This document shows positions 45,950 to 54,692 of a stretch of 64,000 nt of DNA, in pieces. The stretch is taken from NCBI RefSeq assembly GCF_030525615.1, contig NZ_JAUNEJ010000003.1, positions 230,711-294,710 on the forward strand, in the 5' to 3' direction. Both the position numbers and the translations under genes were made by a program. How positions within the stretch are numbered: position 1 is the first letter of the stretch; the number at the start of each line of letters is the position of its first letter. The stretch comes from Cutibacterium sp. Lineage in GTDB: Bacteria; Actinomycetota; Actinomycetes; Propionibacteriales; Propionibacteriaceae. Below the pieces are notes generated by a model that was not told the DNA's origin, searched no databases, and saw nothing but the letters and a program-made list of their open reading frames with translations.

Positions 45950-46651
45950 TCAGCTAGCTCGGGCTGCCAGCTTCTCCGGCTCCATGATCGTGACAATCTT
46001 GGGACGAGCGGCTATCCATCCGCGTTTCGTGAAGTCAGTGAGAGCCTTGTTGACGGTTTCCCGAGAGGACCCGACGGTCTGGGCAAGTTCGTTCTGAGTG
46101 AGGTCATGACGGACGACGATGTGACCGGTCGACCGATTTTTCTTACCAAACCGATGTGCCAGGTCGAGCAGGGTGTAAGCCAGACGGCTGGGAACGTCAC
46201 CGGAGACGAAGTGAGCAGTCTTGTCGTCGGAGCGGCGCAGGCGTTCAGACAGCCGATCCAGCATGGCCAGCGCAACATCGTGGCGGGTTTCGACGAGTTC
46301 GCGGACCTGAATACCCGGTGCCTTGAGCAAACTGCAACGGGTCAGGGTGGTCGCTGTGGTGGAACGTGTCCCACCGTCAACCAGGGACAACTCTCCGAAC
46401 ATATCGTCAGGACCCATGAGCCACAACAAGGACTCCCGCAGGGTGAGGTCTTCGGCAGGGGTAGAACGAGCAAGCTTCACTTTGCCCTCAACAACCAAGT
46501 AAAGGTTGTTAGCCGGGTCTCCAGCTTCGAAGATCACCGTGTTTCGCGGGCAGACCATGGTTTCACACACAGCCATGATCTGAGCGGCCGAGGCAGGGCC
46601 GAGAGCAGCAAAGAACGGTTGGGTCGCCGCCGCTGCCATCACAGTTGTCAT
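45950..46651 (-). CDS. crp: Crp/Fnr-family regulator (GlxR/Crp type)
   Basis: 233-aa regulator: an N-terminal cyclic-nucleotide-binding fold (FEAGDPANNLYLVVEGKVKLARSTPAEDLTLRESLLWLMGPDDMFGELSLVDGGTRSTTATTLTRC), a long dimer helix and a C-terminal winged helix with the recognition segment TQNELAQTVGSSRETVNKAL. It is close in layout to mycobacterial Crp and corynebacterial GlxR, global regulators that bind TGTGA-N6-TCACA. ATG 46651 has an AAGGAGGGG site; the frame reaches 46693. It is divergent from nth with a Crp-like operator between. Confidence 0.93.
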   Translation of the reverse strand: MTTVMAAAATQPFFAALGPASAAQIMAVCETMVCPRNTVIFEAGDPANNLYLVVEGKVKLARSTPAEDLTLRESLLWLMGPDDMFGELSLVDGGTRSTTATTLTRCSLLKAPGIQVRELVETRHDVALAMLDRLSERLRRSDDKTAHFVSGDVPSRLAYTLLDLAHRFGKKNRSTGHIVVRHDLTQNELAQTVGSSRETVNKALTDFTKRGWIAARPKIVTIMEPEKLAARAS

Positions 46652-46727
46652 TCGAGTACCCCTCCTTCGTGAGCACCTGCATCGTCGAACCATTGGCGGT
46701 CGAGTCTGTGCCCGTGTACTTCTACAT

Positions 46728-46743
46728 TGTGGCAGGCATCACA
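46728..46743. promoter_or_regulatory. Crp-like operator in the crp-nth gap
   Basis: TGTGGCAGGCATCACA fits TGTGA-N6-TCACA with one mismatch. It overlaps a second perfect palindrome (CATCACA-TTT-TGTGATG, 46737-46753). The site is 77 bp upstream of the crp start codon and about 48 bp upstream of nth. Confidence 0.5.
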
Positions 46744-46790
46744 TTTTGTGATGGCATGGGGGGTCACTTTCTCCTTCTATGCTTGAAACC

Positions 46791-47504
46791 ATGGCAGCCG
46801 CACCTACCACGTCAATACGTCGAGAGCAGTGCACAAAACGTGCTGACGAGGTGGCCAAGCTGTTGGCCGAGGCCTACCCGGACGCGCATTGCGAATTAAA
46901 CCATGATGGCCCCTACCAGCTGCTCGTTGCCACGATGCTGTCGGCCCAGACCACCGATCGACGAGTGAATACTGTCACTCCGACTCTGTTTTCCCGCTGG
47001 CCCGACCCGCAGGCTCTGGCAAGCGCCGATAGTGGTGAGGTTGAGGCGGTCGTGACTCCGCTGGGATTCGGGCCGACTCGTGCCGTGCGGCTGGTGTCGA
47101 TGGCTGCACAACTGGTCGATAAGTTCGACGGCGTGGTTCCCAAAGATCTCGATTCCCTGGTGACGCTGCCGGGTGTGGGCCGCAAAACTGCCAACGTCGT
47201 GTTGGGAAATGCGTTCGGAGTCCCCGGGATCACCCCGGATACCCACGTCATGAGGGTGTCGCGGCGACTCGGCTGGACTGACGCGACTACCCCGGCCGCA
47301 GTAGAACGCGATCTTGCGGACCTTTTCGACCCGGCTGAGTGGGTCATGCTGTGCCACCGTCTCATCTGGCATGGGCGGCGTCGCTGCCATGCCCGACGCC
47401 CGGCATGTGGGGCTTGCCCACTGGCGCAGCAGTGCCCCTCCTACGGTGAAGGGCCAACCGACCCCGAAGAGGCAGCTTCCCTCGTCAGGCAGCCGCGCCG
47501 ATGA
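46791..47504 (+). CDS. nth: endonuclease III
   Basis: 237-aa base-excision glycosylase/AP lyase for oxidised pyrimidines. The helix-hairpin-helix LPGVGRKTANVVL carries the catalytic Lys, TPDTHVMRVSRRLG the catalytic Asp, and the 4Fe-4S loop is C-x6-C-x2-C-x5-C (CHARRPACGACPLAQQC). ATG 46791 is preceded by TATGCT and seven bases, which fits a leaderless start; ATG 46779 is also in frame. It overlaps the TlpA-like gene by 4 nt. Confidence 0.95.
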   Translation: MAAAPTTSIRREQCTKRADEVAKLLAEAYPDAHCELNHDGPYQLLVATMLSAQTTDRRVNTVTPTLFSRWPDPQALASADSGEVEAVVTPLGFGPTRAVRLVSMAAQLVDKFDGVVPKDLDSLVTLPGVGRKTANVVLGNAFGVPGITPDTHVMRVSRRLGWTDATTPAAVERDLADLFDPAEWVMLCHRLIWHGRRRCHARRPACGACPLAQQCPSYGEGPTDPEEAASLVRQPRR

Positions 47505-48100
47505 TACGCCCACGCAGGATTCTCGGCGCGCTGATGGTCGCGGCCCTGCTGGGCGGGTGCGGAGGGGCCGCCGATATGTCCCAGCAGCGCAGAGAGGCCG
47601 GCATTCCCGACTGCTCCCAGGTGTCTTCGGAAAGCACGTCGAAAACCTCTGGTACCGCCGCTGAGGGCCAGCCAATTCCGGAGGTGGCTCTGCAATGCCT
47701 CGGCGGGGGAGAGACCGTCTCATTGGGCAAAGCGTCGTCGAAAGGAGTCACTGTGGTGACGGTGTGGGCGTCATGGTGCCGACCCTGCCGCAGCGAGGCC
47801 CCTCTCCTCGCCGACGCCTACCGTCGCTATCGCGACCGGGTGACCTTCCTTGGGGTCGATTACGCCGAATCCGACCCATCCGAGGCCATCTCTTTTGCCG
47901 GCGAGGCCGGGCTGACCTTTCCGCACCTTCAAGATCCGGACAGCACCATCCGAGGCGCATGGCAGGTTAACGGGGTGCCCGTCACCTTCATTATCACGGA
48001 CGGCACCATTGTCACCCGTCACAGCGGCGGATGGCGCTCCCAGCAGCAGCTTGACTCTGCCATCGACCAGGCTATCCAGGCTATCGAGAGGACGTCATGA
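47501..48100 (+). CDS. TlpA-like thioredoxin-fold lipoprotein
   Basis: 199-aa lipoprotein with lipobox LLGGC (Cys 20), a Ser/Thr-rich linker, and a thioredoxin fold with WASWCRPCRSEAP as redox centre and VNGVPVTFIITDG holding the cis-Pro. It acts outside the membrane as a thiol-disulfide enzyme. It is between nth and the Nudix gene with 4-nt overlaps on both sides, the same order as in mycobacteria. Confidence 0.92.
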   Translation: MIRPRRILGALMVAALLGGCGGAADMSQQRREAGIPDCSQVSSESTSKTSGTAAEGQPIPEVALQCLGGGETVSLGKASSKGVTVVTVWASWCRPCRSEAPLLADAYRRYRDRVTFLGVDYAESDPSEAISFAGEAGLTFPHLQDPDSTIRGAWQVNGVPVTFIITDGTIVTRHSGGWRSQQQLDSAIDQAIQAIERTS

Positions 48101-48699
48101 GTCATCTAGGCACTCTCATCGCCAGCTTGGGCCGCGACGATCCGGAGTTCTCGGTGGGACGTCGGCCCGGTGGCGGACATTCCGCAGCAGTGCTCGCTCT
48201 GGTCAGCGATACAGACAATGACATCGTTTTGACGCGACGTCCGCTGTCTCTGCGTCATCACGCTGGCCAGGTTGCCCTACCGGGTGGACGTGTCGAGCAG
48301 GCCGACGGCACCATCGTCGACACCGCGTTACGGGAGGCTCATGAAGAGGTGGGCCTGGACCGGGATCTCGTTACCGTCAGGGGAGTGCTGCCGACGGTTC
48401 ACGTCGCTGCCAGCCGGTCCGACGTCACCACCGTGGTGGCAACGTGGGCCGGGGAGGGTGCTGTCAGGGTTGTCGATCCCGCCGAAGTTGCCCTGGTGCA
48501 GCGGGTCAGGTTGGCAGATTTGGCGAATCCGGCCTGTCGTGCCACGACCCGTCACCCGCGTCGAGGTCCAGCATTCGTGCTGCCAGATCTGTTCATCTGG
48601 GGATTTACCGCTCACGTCTTGGACACCCTGCTCGACCGGGGCGGCTGGTCACGCCCATGGGATCGTGAGCGTCTGGTCGAGATTCCGCAGGGATACTGA
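48097..48699 (+). CDS. Nudix hydrolase, CoA pyrophosphatase type
   Basis: 200-aa Nudix protein. LPGGRVEQADGTIVDTALREAHEEVGLD is the Nudix box. The residues HHAGQVALPGG just before it are the extra motif of the CoA/NudL subfamily. It would cleave coenzyme A or related dinucleotides into phosphopantetheine and a nucleotide. Third gene of the nth operon; a hairpin follows. Confidence 0.9.
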   Translation: MSHLGTLIASLGRDDPEFSVGRRPGGGHSAAVLALVSDTDNDIVLTRRPLSLRHHAGQVALPGGRVEQADGTIVDTALREAHEEVGLDRDLVTVRGVLPTVHVAASRSDVTTVVATWAGEGAVRVVDPAEVALVQRVRLADLANPACRATTRHPRRGPAFVLPDLFIWGFTAHVLDTLLDRGGWSRPWDRERLVEIPQGY

Positions 48700-48746
48700 C
48701 CTGAGGACGGTGAGGGGACGTTCTGCCGTCGATGGTCAACACCACA

Positions 48747-48780
48747 ACGCTGGCCTTCCCGTAGTCGAGAGGGCCAGCGT
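48747..48780. terminator. hairpin between the convergent Nudix and holin-like genes
   Basis: A 9-bp stem (48747-48755 with 48772-48780). T runs are weak on both strands, so bidirectional action is only likely. Confidence 0.5.
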
Positions 48781-48791
48781 TAAGCGTGGGA

Positions 48792-49304
48792 TCAGTGGCG
48801 AGTATCGGCGGTACCGCTGACGCGGCGAGGAGAGGCGTCCGAGGACACCTTGTTTGCGTCAATGCTGCTGCGAGCTGTCGCGTTGTACTTGCCACGGGCG
48901 ATGGCCGACTTGACGGCTTCCAACGTCGACTTGGCCTCGTCAATGACGCCGGTCGGAGCCTTGATACGCGAAATCTGGCCTTTGCCGACCAAGGCGAAAA
49001 TGCCGGCCAGGATGAACATCGCGACGGCCATGGTCGCGAAACCGACGATCAGGGACAGCAGAATGCTCCAGTCACCGATGTGTTGCCACATGAGGGAAAA
49101 GGCGAAGGCGCCGCACAGCCACAGCAGCAGTGCGCCGACAATACCGAAGTAACCAGCACCGCCGAACATACCGGCACCAATTCCGGCGTGTTTGGCGGCA
49201 GGCTTGATCTCCGCCGTCACCAAGGCCTTAGAGTCCTGGACGAGCTTTTGGCCGTCCGTCTTGAGGTTGTCGATGGTGTCGCCAACCGGGAGCTTGTCTG
49301 CCAT
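48792..49304 (-). CDS. phage-holin-superfamily-like membrane protein
   Basis: 170-aa protein: hydrophilic N-terminus, two adjacent membrane helices (GYFGIVGALLLWLCGAFAFSLM and WSILLSLIVGFATMAVAMFILAGIFALV) and a charged C-terminal tail. This layout matches actinobacterial Holin-X/DUF1469 proteins that sit near the nth-Nudix genes. There are no other phage genes, so a lysis role is unlikely. ATG 49304 has a GGAGG site. Confidence 0.8.
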   Translation of the reverse strand: MADKLPVGDTIDNLKTDGQKLVQDSKALVTAEIKPAAKHAGIGAGMFGGAGYFGIVGALLLWLCGAFAFSLMWQHIGDWSILLSLIVGFATMAVAMFILAGIFALVGKGQISRIKAPTGVIDEAKSTLEAVKSAIARGKYNATARSSIDANKVSSDASPRRVSGTADTRH

Positions 49305-49388
49305 GGGATGCCTCCGCGTCATGAATATGGTGATCTCAGCCTAACGGTAATAGGTTCGATCTGCTGTGTTCGGGTTGAGGTGTCATTG

Positions 49389-50657
49389 TCAGTCGGTGTT
49401 ATTCGAGGTGCCGGCGGCTACCGGAACTTCGTGAGGATGTTTCTGCTCCCACAAACTGTGCCTCTTGCCGCGATGGTGCAGCATGGCACCGCCGAGAATC
49501 GCTGCCAGGAACGAGGCCACCAGCACGGAAGCCTTGGCCTCGTCAGCAAAGGCGTGGTCTTTCGGGAAGGACAGGTCGGTCATGAGCATGGAAACGGTGA
49601 AACCAATGCCGGCGAGCGTAGCCACCGCGATGATGTCTCGCCACACCACACCGCGGCCCAACTCGGCTGACGTGAATCGGGCCGTCAGCCAGGAACCCAA
49701 CGTGATCCCAATGACCTTGCCGCCGATGAGACCGCAGATAATTCCCAGCGAGATGGGGTGGGTCCACAGACCGAGGAAGGTCTCTTTGCTGACCTCCACT
49801 CCGGCGCTCATGAGAGCGAAGAAGGGGACGACGGCACCTGCGGACCACGGTTCAACCTTGTGCTGCCAACGGTCCACGGGGTCGTCGAGGGCGTCTTCCT
49901 CGGTGCGGGTGAGTAGACCGAAGGCCACACCTGCGATGGTGGCATGGACACCCGAGTGCAACATGCACCACCAACCGACGATGAAGATCGGGACGTACCA
50001 CCAGCCATTGTCGATGTGAAAGTGCTGCATGACGCCCCACAAGGCGATACAGCCGATGGCTCCCAGAAGCCACCAGATGTCGAGACCACTGGAGAAGAAC
50101 ACCGCGATGACGATGATGGAGCCGAGGTCGTCAGCGATGGCCAAGGTAAGCAGGAACGCTCGTACTGCCTGCGGCAAACCAGACCCCACGATCGCCAGCA
50201 CCGCCAAGGCAAAGGCGATGTCGGTGGCCATCGGGATGGCCCAGCCGGCTGGATGGCCTTGCGAGGACAGCAGGTTGAACACGGTGTAGATACCGGCCGG
50301 GAACGCCATTCCACACACGGCGGCAACGATCGGAACCAAGGCGTCGGCGGGTCGAGACAGCGAGCCTTCAACGAACTCTCGCTTGAGCTCCAGACCTGCG
50401 ATGAAGAAGAAGATGGTCAACAGGCCATCCGCTGCCCACTCCTCGATAGTGAGGGGACCAACGGCCAACTCGCGGATGAAATGGTACGAATGCTGACTGA
50501 GATTGGCCCACAAGAGGGCTGCGACCGTCGCTGCCAACATCAGCAAGCCACCAGTGGTTTCGTTCCTGAGGACGTCAGACAGGTGTAGGGCGTTGGGACC
50601 CGTCACCGGTCGCAGGATGCTCATACGGGGTCGGCTGTTCTTGCGGGAATCTGTCAT
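49389..50657 (-). CDS. nhaA: Na+/H+ antiporter NhaA
   Basis: 422-aa polytopic antiporter. It has the NhaA landmarks WAADGLLTIFFFIAGLELKREFVEGSL, IPMATDIAFALAVLAI and LAIADDLGSIIVIAVFF, whose Asp pair binds the ion. It expels Na+ or Li+ in exchange for protons and supports pH and salt tolerance. The length is a little above the E. coli protein because of the N-terminal tail. It is single, with a conserved-looking hairpin 15 nt before its ATG. Confidence 0.96.
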   Translation of the reverse strand: MTDSRKNSRPRMSILRPVTGPNALHLSDVLRNETTGGLLMLAATVAALLWANLSQHSYHFIRELAVGPLTIEEWAADGLLTIFFFIAGLELKREFVEGSLSRPADALVPIVAAVCGMAFPAGIYTVFNLLSSQGHPAGWAIPMATDIAFALAVLAIVGSGLPQAVRAFLLTLAIADDLGSIIVIAVFFSSGLDIWWLLGAIGCIALWGVMQHFHIDNGWWYVPIFIVGWWCMLHSGVHATIAGVAFGLLTRTEEDALDDPVDRWQHKVEPWSAGAVVPFFALMSAGVEVSKETFLGLWTHPISLGIICGLIGGKVIGITLGSWLTARFTSAELGRGVVWRDIIAVATLAGIGFTVSMLMTDLSFPKDHAFADEAKASVLVASFLAAILGGAMLHHRGKRHSLWEQKHPHEVPVAAGTSNNTD

Positions 50658-50671
50658 AAATGCCTTTCGCG

Positions 50672-50701
50672 TATCCCCGCGGCACAGACCCAGCGGGGAT
50701 A
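50672..50701 (-). other. hairpin in the nhaA 5' region
   Basis: A perfect 9-bp stem (50672-50680 with 50693-50701, 12-nt loop) ends 15 nt upstream of the nhaA start, next to an AAAGG ribosome site. It may be a terminator of the upstream methyltransferase or a control element of nhaA. Confidence 0.45.
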
Positions 50702-50816
50702 GGGGACAGGGTTACGCCGACCAGACTTCCCGGCACTCCTCGTTGAAAAGCCTACCAAATGGTTGTGATGTCACCAATCGTTGTTCATGTGGTGGACTGA
50801 CGGCGTTATGAACTCA

Positions 50817-51575
50817 TCAGAGGGTGATGGTGAGCCCGTTGTTGTCAGGGCGAATAGGGGTGGTCAGCTCGTTGTGGTCAACCCAGGCCCGCCAGCACTC
50901 CAGCTTGTAAGGCAGACGCAGACCACTCGTACCGGCAGAGTCATTGGCAAGGGCGGCGACCTTGGCCAGCAGCTCAGAGCGAGACTCAGAGTCGAGGTCT
51001 TGGACGGCCGGAAGACTGGAAGCCATGGCGATGAGGGAATCTCGGTCCACTGACACCCACAGACGCTTCGAGATGTGTTCATGGTCAGGGAAGTACTTGT
51101 TTGAGGCGAGTTCTTGCACCGAGTCAGTGCCGTAATCACCGCTCATGGCGTGGTCGTCAACTGTGCGCAGCAGGGCTGCCAGCCTCTTGACCCACGGCAC
51201 AGTGTCGTCGCGCACCAGCCAGGAGACACCGAGGACCCTGTCGGGTCGCAGTACCCGAGCGATTTCGGGCAAGACGAGTCCGGGAGCTAGCTCGTGAAAT
51301 CCTTGATGTATCAACACGGCGTCGAAGGTGCAGGGGTTGAGCGGCAAGGACTCGGGTGACCCGCAGACAGCCACGACTCCGGGAATCCGATTGAGTTTCG
51401 CCGCCGTGTCAGGGTCGCGGTGGACGGCGAGTACGTCGGCCCCGTGGCAGGCCACCGTCCGGCAATAACTGACCGTCGGACTCAGCACGATGACGCGATA
51501 GCCCGGCTCCAAACATCCAGCAGTCAGCCATTCGAGCGTGTCACTGGGGAAACGCGGGGTGGAGGAGACTGCCAT
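50817..51575 (-). CDS. class I SAM-dependent methyltransferase, unknown target
   Basis: 252-aa protein with the class I Rossmann pattern: GYRVIVLSPTVSYCRTVACHGADVLAVHRDP (motif I is degenerate, lacking GxGxG), FDAVLIHQGFHEL (post-motif region) and LPEIARVLRPDRVLGVSWLVRDD (motif III). It resembles small-molecule methyltransferases of the Methyltransf_11 kind. The frame is open to 51959 but that crosses the tadZ gene; ATG 51575 is preceded by TACAAT and seven bases and no ribosome site, so the mRNA is probably leaderless. It is divergent from the Tad locus. Confidence 0.75.
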   Translation of the reverse strand: MAVSSTPRFPSDTLEWLTAGCLEPGYRVIVLSPTVSYCRTVACHGADVLAVHRDPDTAAKLNRIPGVVAVCGSPESLPLNPCTFDAVLIHQGFHELAPGLVLPEIARVLRPDRVLGVSWLVRDDTVPWVKRLAALLRTVDDHAMSGDYGTDSVQELASNKYFPDHEHISKRLWVSVDRDSLIAMASSLPAVQDLDSESRSELLAKVAALANDSAGTSGLRLPYKLECWRAWVDHNELTTPIRPDNNGLTITL

Positions 51576-51610
51576 GGGTCCGATTGTAGAGGGAACTGTT
51601 GTGGTGAGGG

Positions 51611-51709
51611 TTGTCCACAGGGACCCATCGGAGGCTCGCCACAGTTTTCCACAGATTTCAAATTGGGTGACGGATTTCGCTTCCTGCGACGACAAATAAA
51701 GGTATGAGG
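51611..51709 (+). promoter_or_regulatory. tad leader block 1 (tadZ)
   Basis: About 99 bp in front of tadZ that is related to the block before the pilin gene. It holds TTGTCCACA (51611-51619) and TTTTCCACA (51645-51653), 34 bp apart, then GTGACGGATTTCG, GACGACAA and AAGGTATGAGG. The last part includes the tadZ ATG. Confidence 0.65.
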
Positions 51710-52762
51710 ATTCTTGCAGAAAGACGGGATACAGCGCCGCGTCGGCCCGCTGAAGACACTGCCTCGGACACCACGGGCGTAGCGCTGGTGAGTCGAGACA
51801 GTCGACTGTCTGAAGTCGTCGGGTCAGTGGCAGCCAGCGGCGGGGTGGTCGTGGATGTGGTGGCAGACCGAGACGCGGTGGCGCGGGCATGGTCGCGTCA
51901 TGGCCCCCTGCTGGTGGGTGCCGACATGGCTGGAACAGCGATGGCGTGGGGACTGCCACCGAGGTCCGGAACCCATGTCGTCGGTTTCGACGCCGAGGAA
52001 GCGGCGCGGTGGTCGGCAGGGCTGTCCGCCAGCGTTATCGTCGTGCCGCGTGCCAATCAGGTGCTCACCGAGATCCTTCATGATGAAATAGCCGCGACCT
52101 CGAAAGGCACCGTGGTGCAGGTGAATTCGAGTGGCGGTGGCACCGGGGTGAGCACTTTGGCAGCTGGCTTGGCCTGGGCTGCTGCGGCTTCCGGAATGAG
52201 GGTCGGACTGGTCGAACTTGATTCCCATGCCGGCGGGATAGATCTGCTGCTGGGCATCGAGAGGAAAGATGGGTGGCGGTGGCCTGAGTTGGCGTCCGCC
52301 CGTGGAGTGACGACCGATCTGGGGTCCCGTCTGCCGTCCATAGACGGCGTGGAGGTGGTCAGCGCGGGGCGTCTGGGCGTCCAGGTTCCTCCAGCGGCGC
52401 GTCGAGCTGTGGTCGATTCTTTGGCAGGTGACCATGATCTGGTCGTCGTGGACCCGGGAGCGGCGTCGGCCCCGGAGGTATCAGTGGACGTCAGGGTTGG
52501 TGTTGTCGCGGCCGATCTGAGGTCTGTCATGACGGCGCGAGGCCAGGATGTGCCCAATGTCCTGGTAGCTAGGCGTGGTTCCGGCAGATCGATGTCTGAC
52601 GAGGACATCGAATCGGTGTTGGGAGTCCGCCCGGATGTGGTCGTCAGGGATGACCGTCGGCTGATTCGCTGCCACGGTGACGCCGAAGCACCGTGGGTGG
52701 TGGCCTCTGGGCGGTGGCGTCGCCGGTGCCAGGAGCTGGCTGAGTTGGTGATGGGATCATGA
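51704..52762 (+). CDS. tadZ: TadZ/CpaE-like pilus localisation ATPase (Ssd type)
   Basis: 352-aa protein related to MinD/ParA. An N-terminal receiver-like half precedes the ATPase half, which has a deviant Walker A in VNSSGGGTGVSTLAAGLAWAA, then VGLVELDSHAGGIDLLLG and DLVVVDPGAASAPE. In actinobacteria this gene is also called ssd (septum site determining). It should place the Tad secretion machine at the cell pole or septum. It overlaps tadA by 4 nt. ATG 51704 has no properly spaced ribosome site and lies in the conserved leader block, so the start could be leaderless or slightly downstream. Confidence 0.88.
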   Translation: MRILAERRDTAPRRPAEDTASDTTGVALVSRDSRLSEVVGSVAASGGVVVDVVADRDAVARAWSRHGPLLVGADMAGTAMAWGLPPRSGTHVVGFDAEEAARWSAGLSASVIVVPRANQVLTEILHDEIAATSKGTVVQVNSSGGGTGVSTLAAGLAWAAAASGMRVGLVELDSHAGGIDLLLGIERKDGWRWPELASARGVTTDLGSRLPSIDGVEVVSAGRLGVQVPPAARRAVVDSLAGDHDLVVVDPGAASAPEVSVDVRVGVVAADLRSVMTARGQDVPNVLVARRGSGRSMSDEDIESVLGVRPDVVVRDDRRLIRCHGDAEAPWVVASGRWRRRCQELAELVMGS

Positions 52763-53925
52763 GCGGCAGTGAACCGGATCGTCAGTTGGTCGAGCAGGTG
52801 CGTCGTGGGCTGGCGGGTCTGGGCCGGGAGTGGACGCCGATGGACGTCGCCCATGCGATCCTCGACTGCGGCCAGGTGGCCTCGGACAAGACGGTTCTGG
52901 CAGTCGTCGAGGAGTTGCGGCGGACCAGTACCGGGGCGGGGCGCTTGGAGCCACTGCTGGTCATGGACGGAGTGACAGATGTCCTTGTCAACGGACCCGA
53001 CCAGGTGTTCATCGACCGAGGCAAAGGACTGGAACTGACCGACGTCACCTTCAGCGGTCCCGAAGAAGTGCGGGGGCTGGCTGTGCGGCTGGCAGCTGCG
53101 GTGGGACGTCGGCTTGATGACGGCAATCCGTGGGTGGATGCCCGGCTGCCTGACGGTACCCGAGTCCATGCTGTCCTTGACGTCTTGGCTCGGCCGGGGA
53201 CCTGCCTGAGTTTGCGCGTGCCGTCGCGGCGACGTCTGTCCCTCGACGATTGGGTGGCATGGGGATCAATGACCCCAGGGTGTCGTCAGATCATTGATGA
53301 CATCTTGACTCGCAAGCTGGCCTTCTTGGTCACCGGCGGCACCGGAACAGGCAAGACGACCCTACTGTCGGCCATGTTGACCAGCCTGCCGCCAGACCAG
53401 CGACTCGTCATCGTCGAGGATTCCCGGGAAATCTGGATAGATCACCCACACTGGGTGTCGATGGAGGCGCGCGCCGCCAACTCCGAGGGCAAAGGGTCGG
53501 TGACCCTGACAGATTTGGTCCGTCAGTGCTTGCGGATGAGGCCAGATCGGATCGTCCTGGGAGAGGTGCGCGGGGCGGAACTGCGCGATCTGCTCATGGC
53601 CCTCAATACCGGTCACGAAGGCGGATGTGGAACGGTACACGCCAATGGGGTGGCCGAGGTGCCGGCCCGTCTGGAAGCTCTGGCTGCTTTGGGCGGGTTG
53701 TCGCGGGAGGCGGCGTCGGCTCAGATCACCGCAGCCCTGCACGCCGTCATCCACCTGGAACGAGGGCCTAAAGGCAGACGGGTAGCCGAGATCGGGGTGT
53801 TCACCGACGTCGGCGGGCGGGCGGTCGTCCTTCCCGCCGTGCGATGGGACGCCAATGGTGTGACGACCCTCGGCGCGGGAGCGCACAGATTGTCCGAGCT
53901 GCTGGGAATGGAGGTGGCCCCATGA
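52759..53925 (+). CDS. tadA: Tad secretion ATPase TadA
   Basis: 388-aa secretion ATPase of the VirB11/PilT superfamily. Walker A is GGTGTGKTTLLSAM, the Asp box VIVEDSREIWI, Walker B RIVLGEVRGAELRDLL, and the His box NTGHEGGCGTVHANG. An N-terminal domain includes LLVMDGVTDVLVNGPDQVFIDRG, typical of TadA. It powers pilus assembly at the inner face of the membrane. Flanking overlaps with tadZ and tadB are 4 nt. Confidence 0.95.
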   Translation: MSGSEPDRQLVEQVRRGLAGLGREWTPMDVAHAILDCGQVASDKTVLAVVEELRRTSTGAGRLEPLLVMDGVTDVLVNGPDQVFIDRGKGLELTDVTFSGPEEVRGLAVRLAAAVGRRLDDGNPWVDARLPDGTRVHAVLDVLARPGTCLSLRVPSRRRLSLDDWVAWGSMTPGCRQIIDDILTRKLAFLVTGGTGTGKTTLLSAMLTSLPPDQRLVIVEDSREIWIDHPHWVSMEARAANSEGKGSVTLTDLVRQCLRMRPDRIVLGEVRGAELRDLLMALNTGHEGGCGTVHANGVAEVPARLEALAALGGLSREAASAQITAALHAVIHLERGPKGRRVAEIGVFTDVGGRAVVLPAVRWDANGVTTLGAGAHRLSELLGMEVAP

Positions 53926-54692
53926 TGGTCGTAGTAGCAGCGGTGCTCATGGGTGTGGCGGTGTGGATGGTGATTCCGCCGGCACTGAGCAGGCACCAAG
54001 AAAGACGTCTGCCGGTGTGGTCGGTGCTGCCGGCGGCAGTTGTCGTCGCCTGGTTGGTATTCGGCGTTGGCGGCCTGGTGTGGGCTGTCATGGCCACCGC
54101 AGTGGGCGGGACGGTATTCATCGTCGTACGCAGACAGCGACGGCGAGTCCAGAGCCTCAAGGGTGGACAGGATGTAGCACGGGCGACGAGGGCCTTGGCC
54201 GGACGAATATCGGTCGGGGAGATTCCCTCAATGGCCTTGGAACACGTTGCTGATGACGTCGACGTGCTGGGAGGGGCCAGAAGAGCCCAGGCGGTAGGCG
54301 CAAGTGTTCCCGACGCCCTCATGGCGACCGCCCGGCAACCGGGAATGGCGGGTTTGGCCCCTCTTGCCCATGCCTGGCAGCTGGCCACGACGACCGGCGC
54401 TCCCCTGGCACCGGCGGCCACGTTAGTGGCGGAAGGAACCGCTAGACGAGCTCGTTTGGACGCCACCTTGGACTCCGAACTGGCTGCAGCTAGGGCCTCG
54501 GGACGAATCATGGGTCTGCTGCCCTTCGTCGGTCTGCTCATGGGACATCTCGTTGGGGCCCATCCCACAGCCTTCCTGACGACCACCTGGTTGGGGAGGG
54601 GTTGTCTTGTGAGTGCGACCTTGCTGGCCTGCCTCGGAGTCCTGTGGAGTGAGTCCTTGGCCGACCGTGTGGCACGGGAGGCCTTGCCGTGA
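53922..54692 (+). CDS. tadB: Tad platform membrane protein TadB
   Basis: 256-aa membrane protein of the type II secretion F family. It begins with an N-terminal helix (MVVVAAVLMGVAVWMVIPPAL), then helices around 30-75, a cytosolic domain (DVARATRALAGRISVGEIPSMALEHVADD) and C-terminal helices (GRIMGLLPFVGLLMGHLVG and LVSATLLACLGVLW). With TadC it forms the platform for pilin movement. ATG 53922 overlaps the tadA stop (ATGA). An ATG at 53925 is also possible. Confidence 0.9.
   Translation: MMVVVAAVLMGVAVWMVIPPALSRHQERRLPVWSVLPAAVVVAWLVFGVGGLVWAVMATAVGGTVFIVVRRQRRRVQSLKGGQDVARATRALAGRISVGEIPSMALEHVADDVDVLGGARRAQAVGASVPDALMATARQPGMAGLAPLAHAWQLATTTGAPLAPAATLVAEGTARRARLDATLDSELAAARASGRIMGLLPFVGLLMGHLVGAHPTAFLTTTWLGRGCLVSATLLACLGVLWSESLADRVAREALP

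Noticed and set aside
46896..47723. 275-codon open frame opposite nth and the TlpA-like gene
   Set aside because: Crosses two well-supported genes and has no domain features.
48792..49304. Prophage remnant based on the holin-like gene
   Set aside because: No integrase, terminase, capsid or endolysin genes nearby; this gene is a normal chromosomal neighbour of nth in actinobacteria.
51576..51959. N-terminal 128-codon extension of the methyltransferase
   Set aside because: It runs across the leader block and the start of tadZ, and the sequence is low-complexity; the promoter at 51583-51588 supports ATG 51575.
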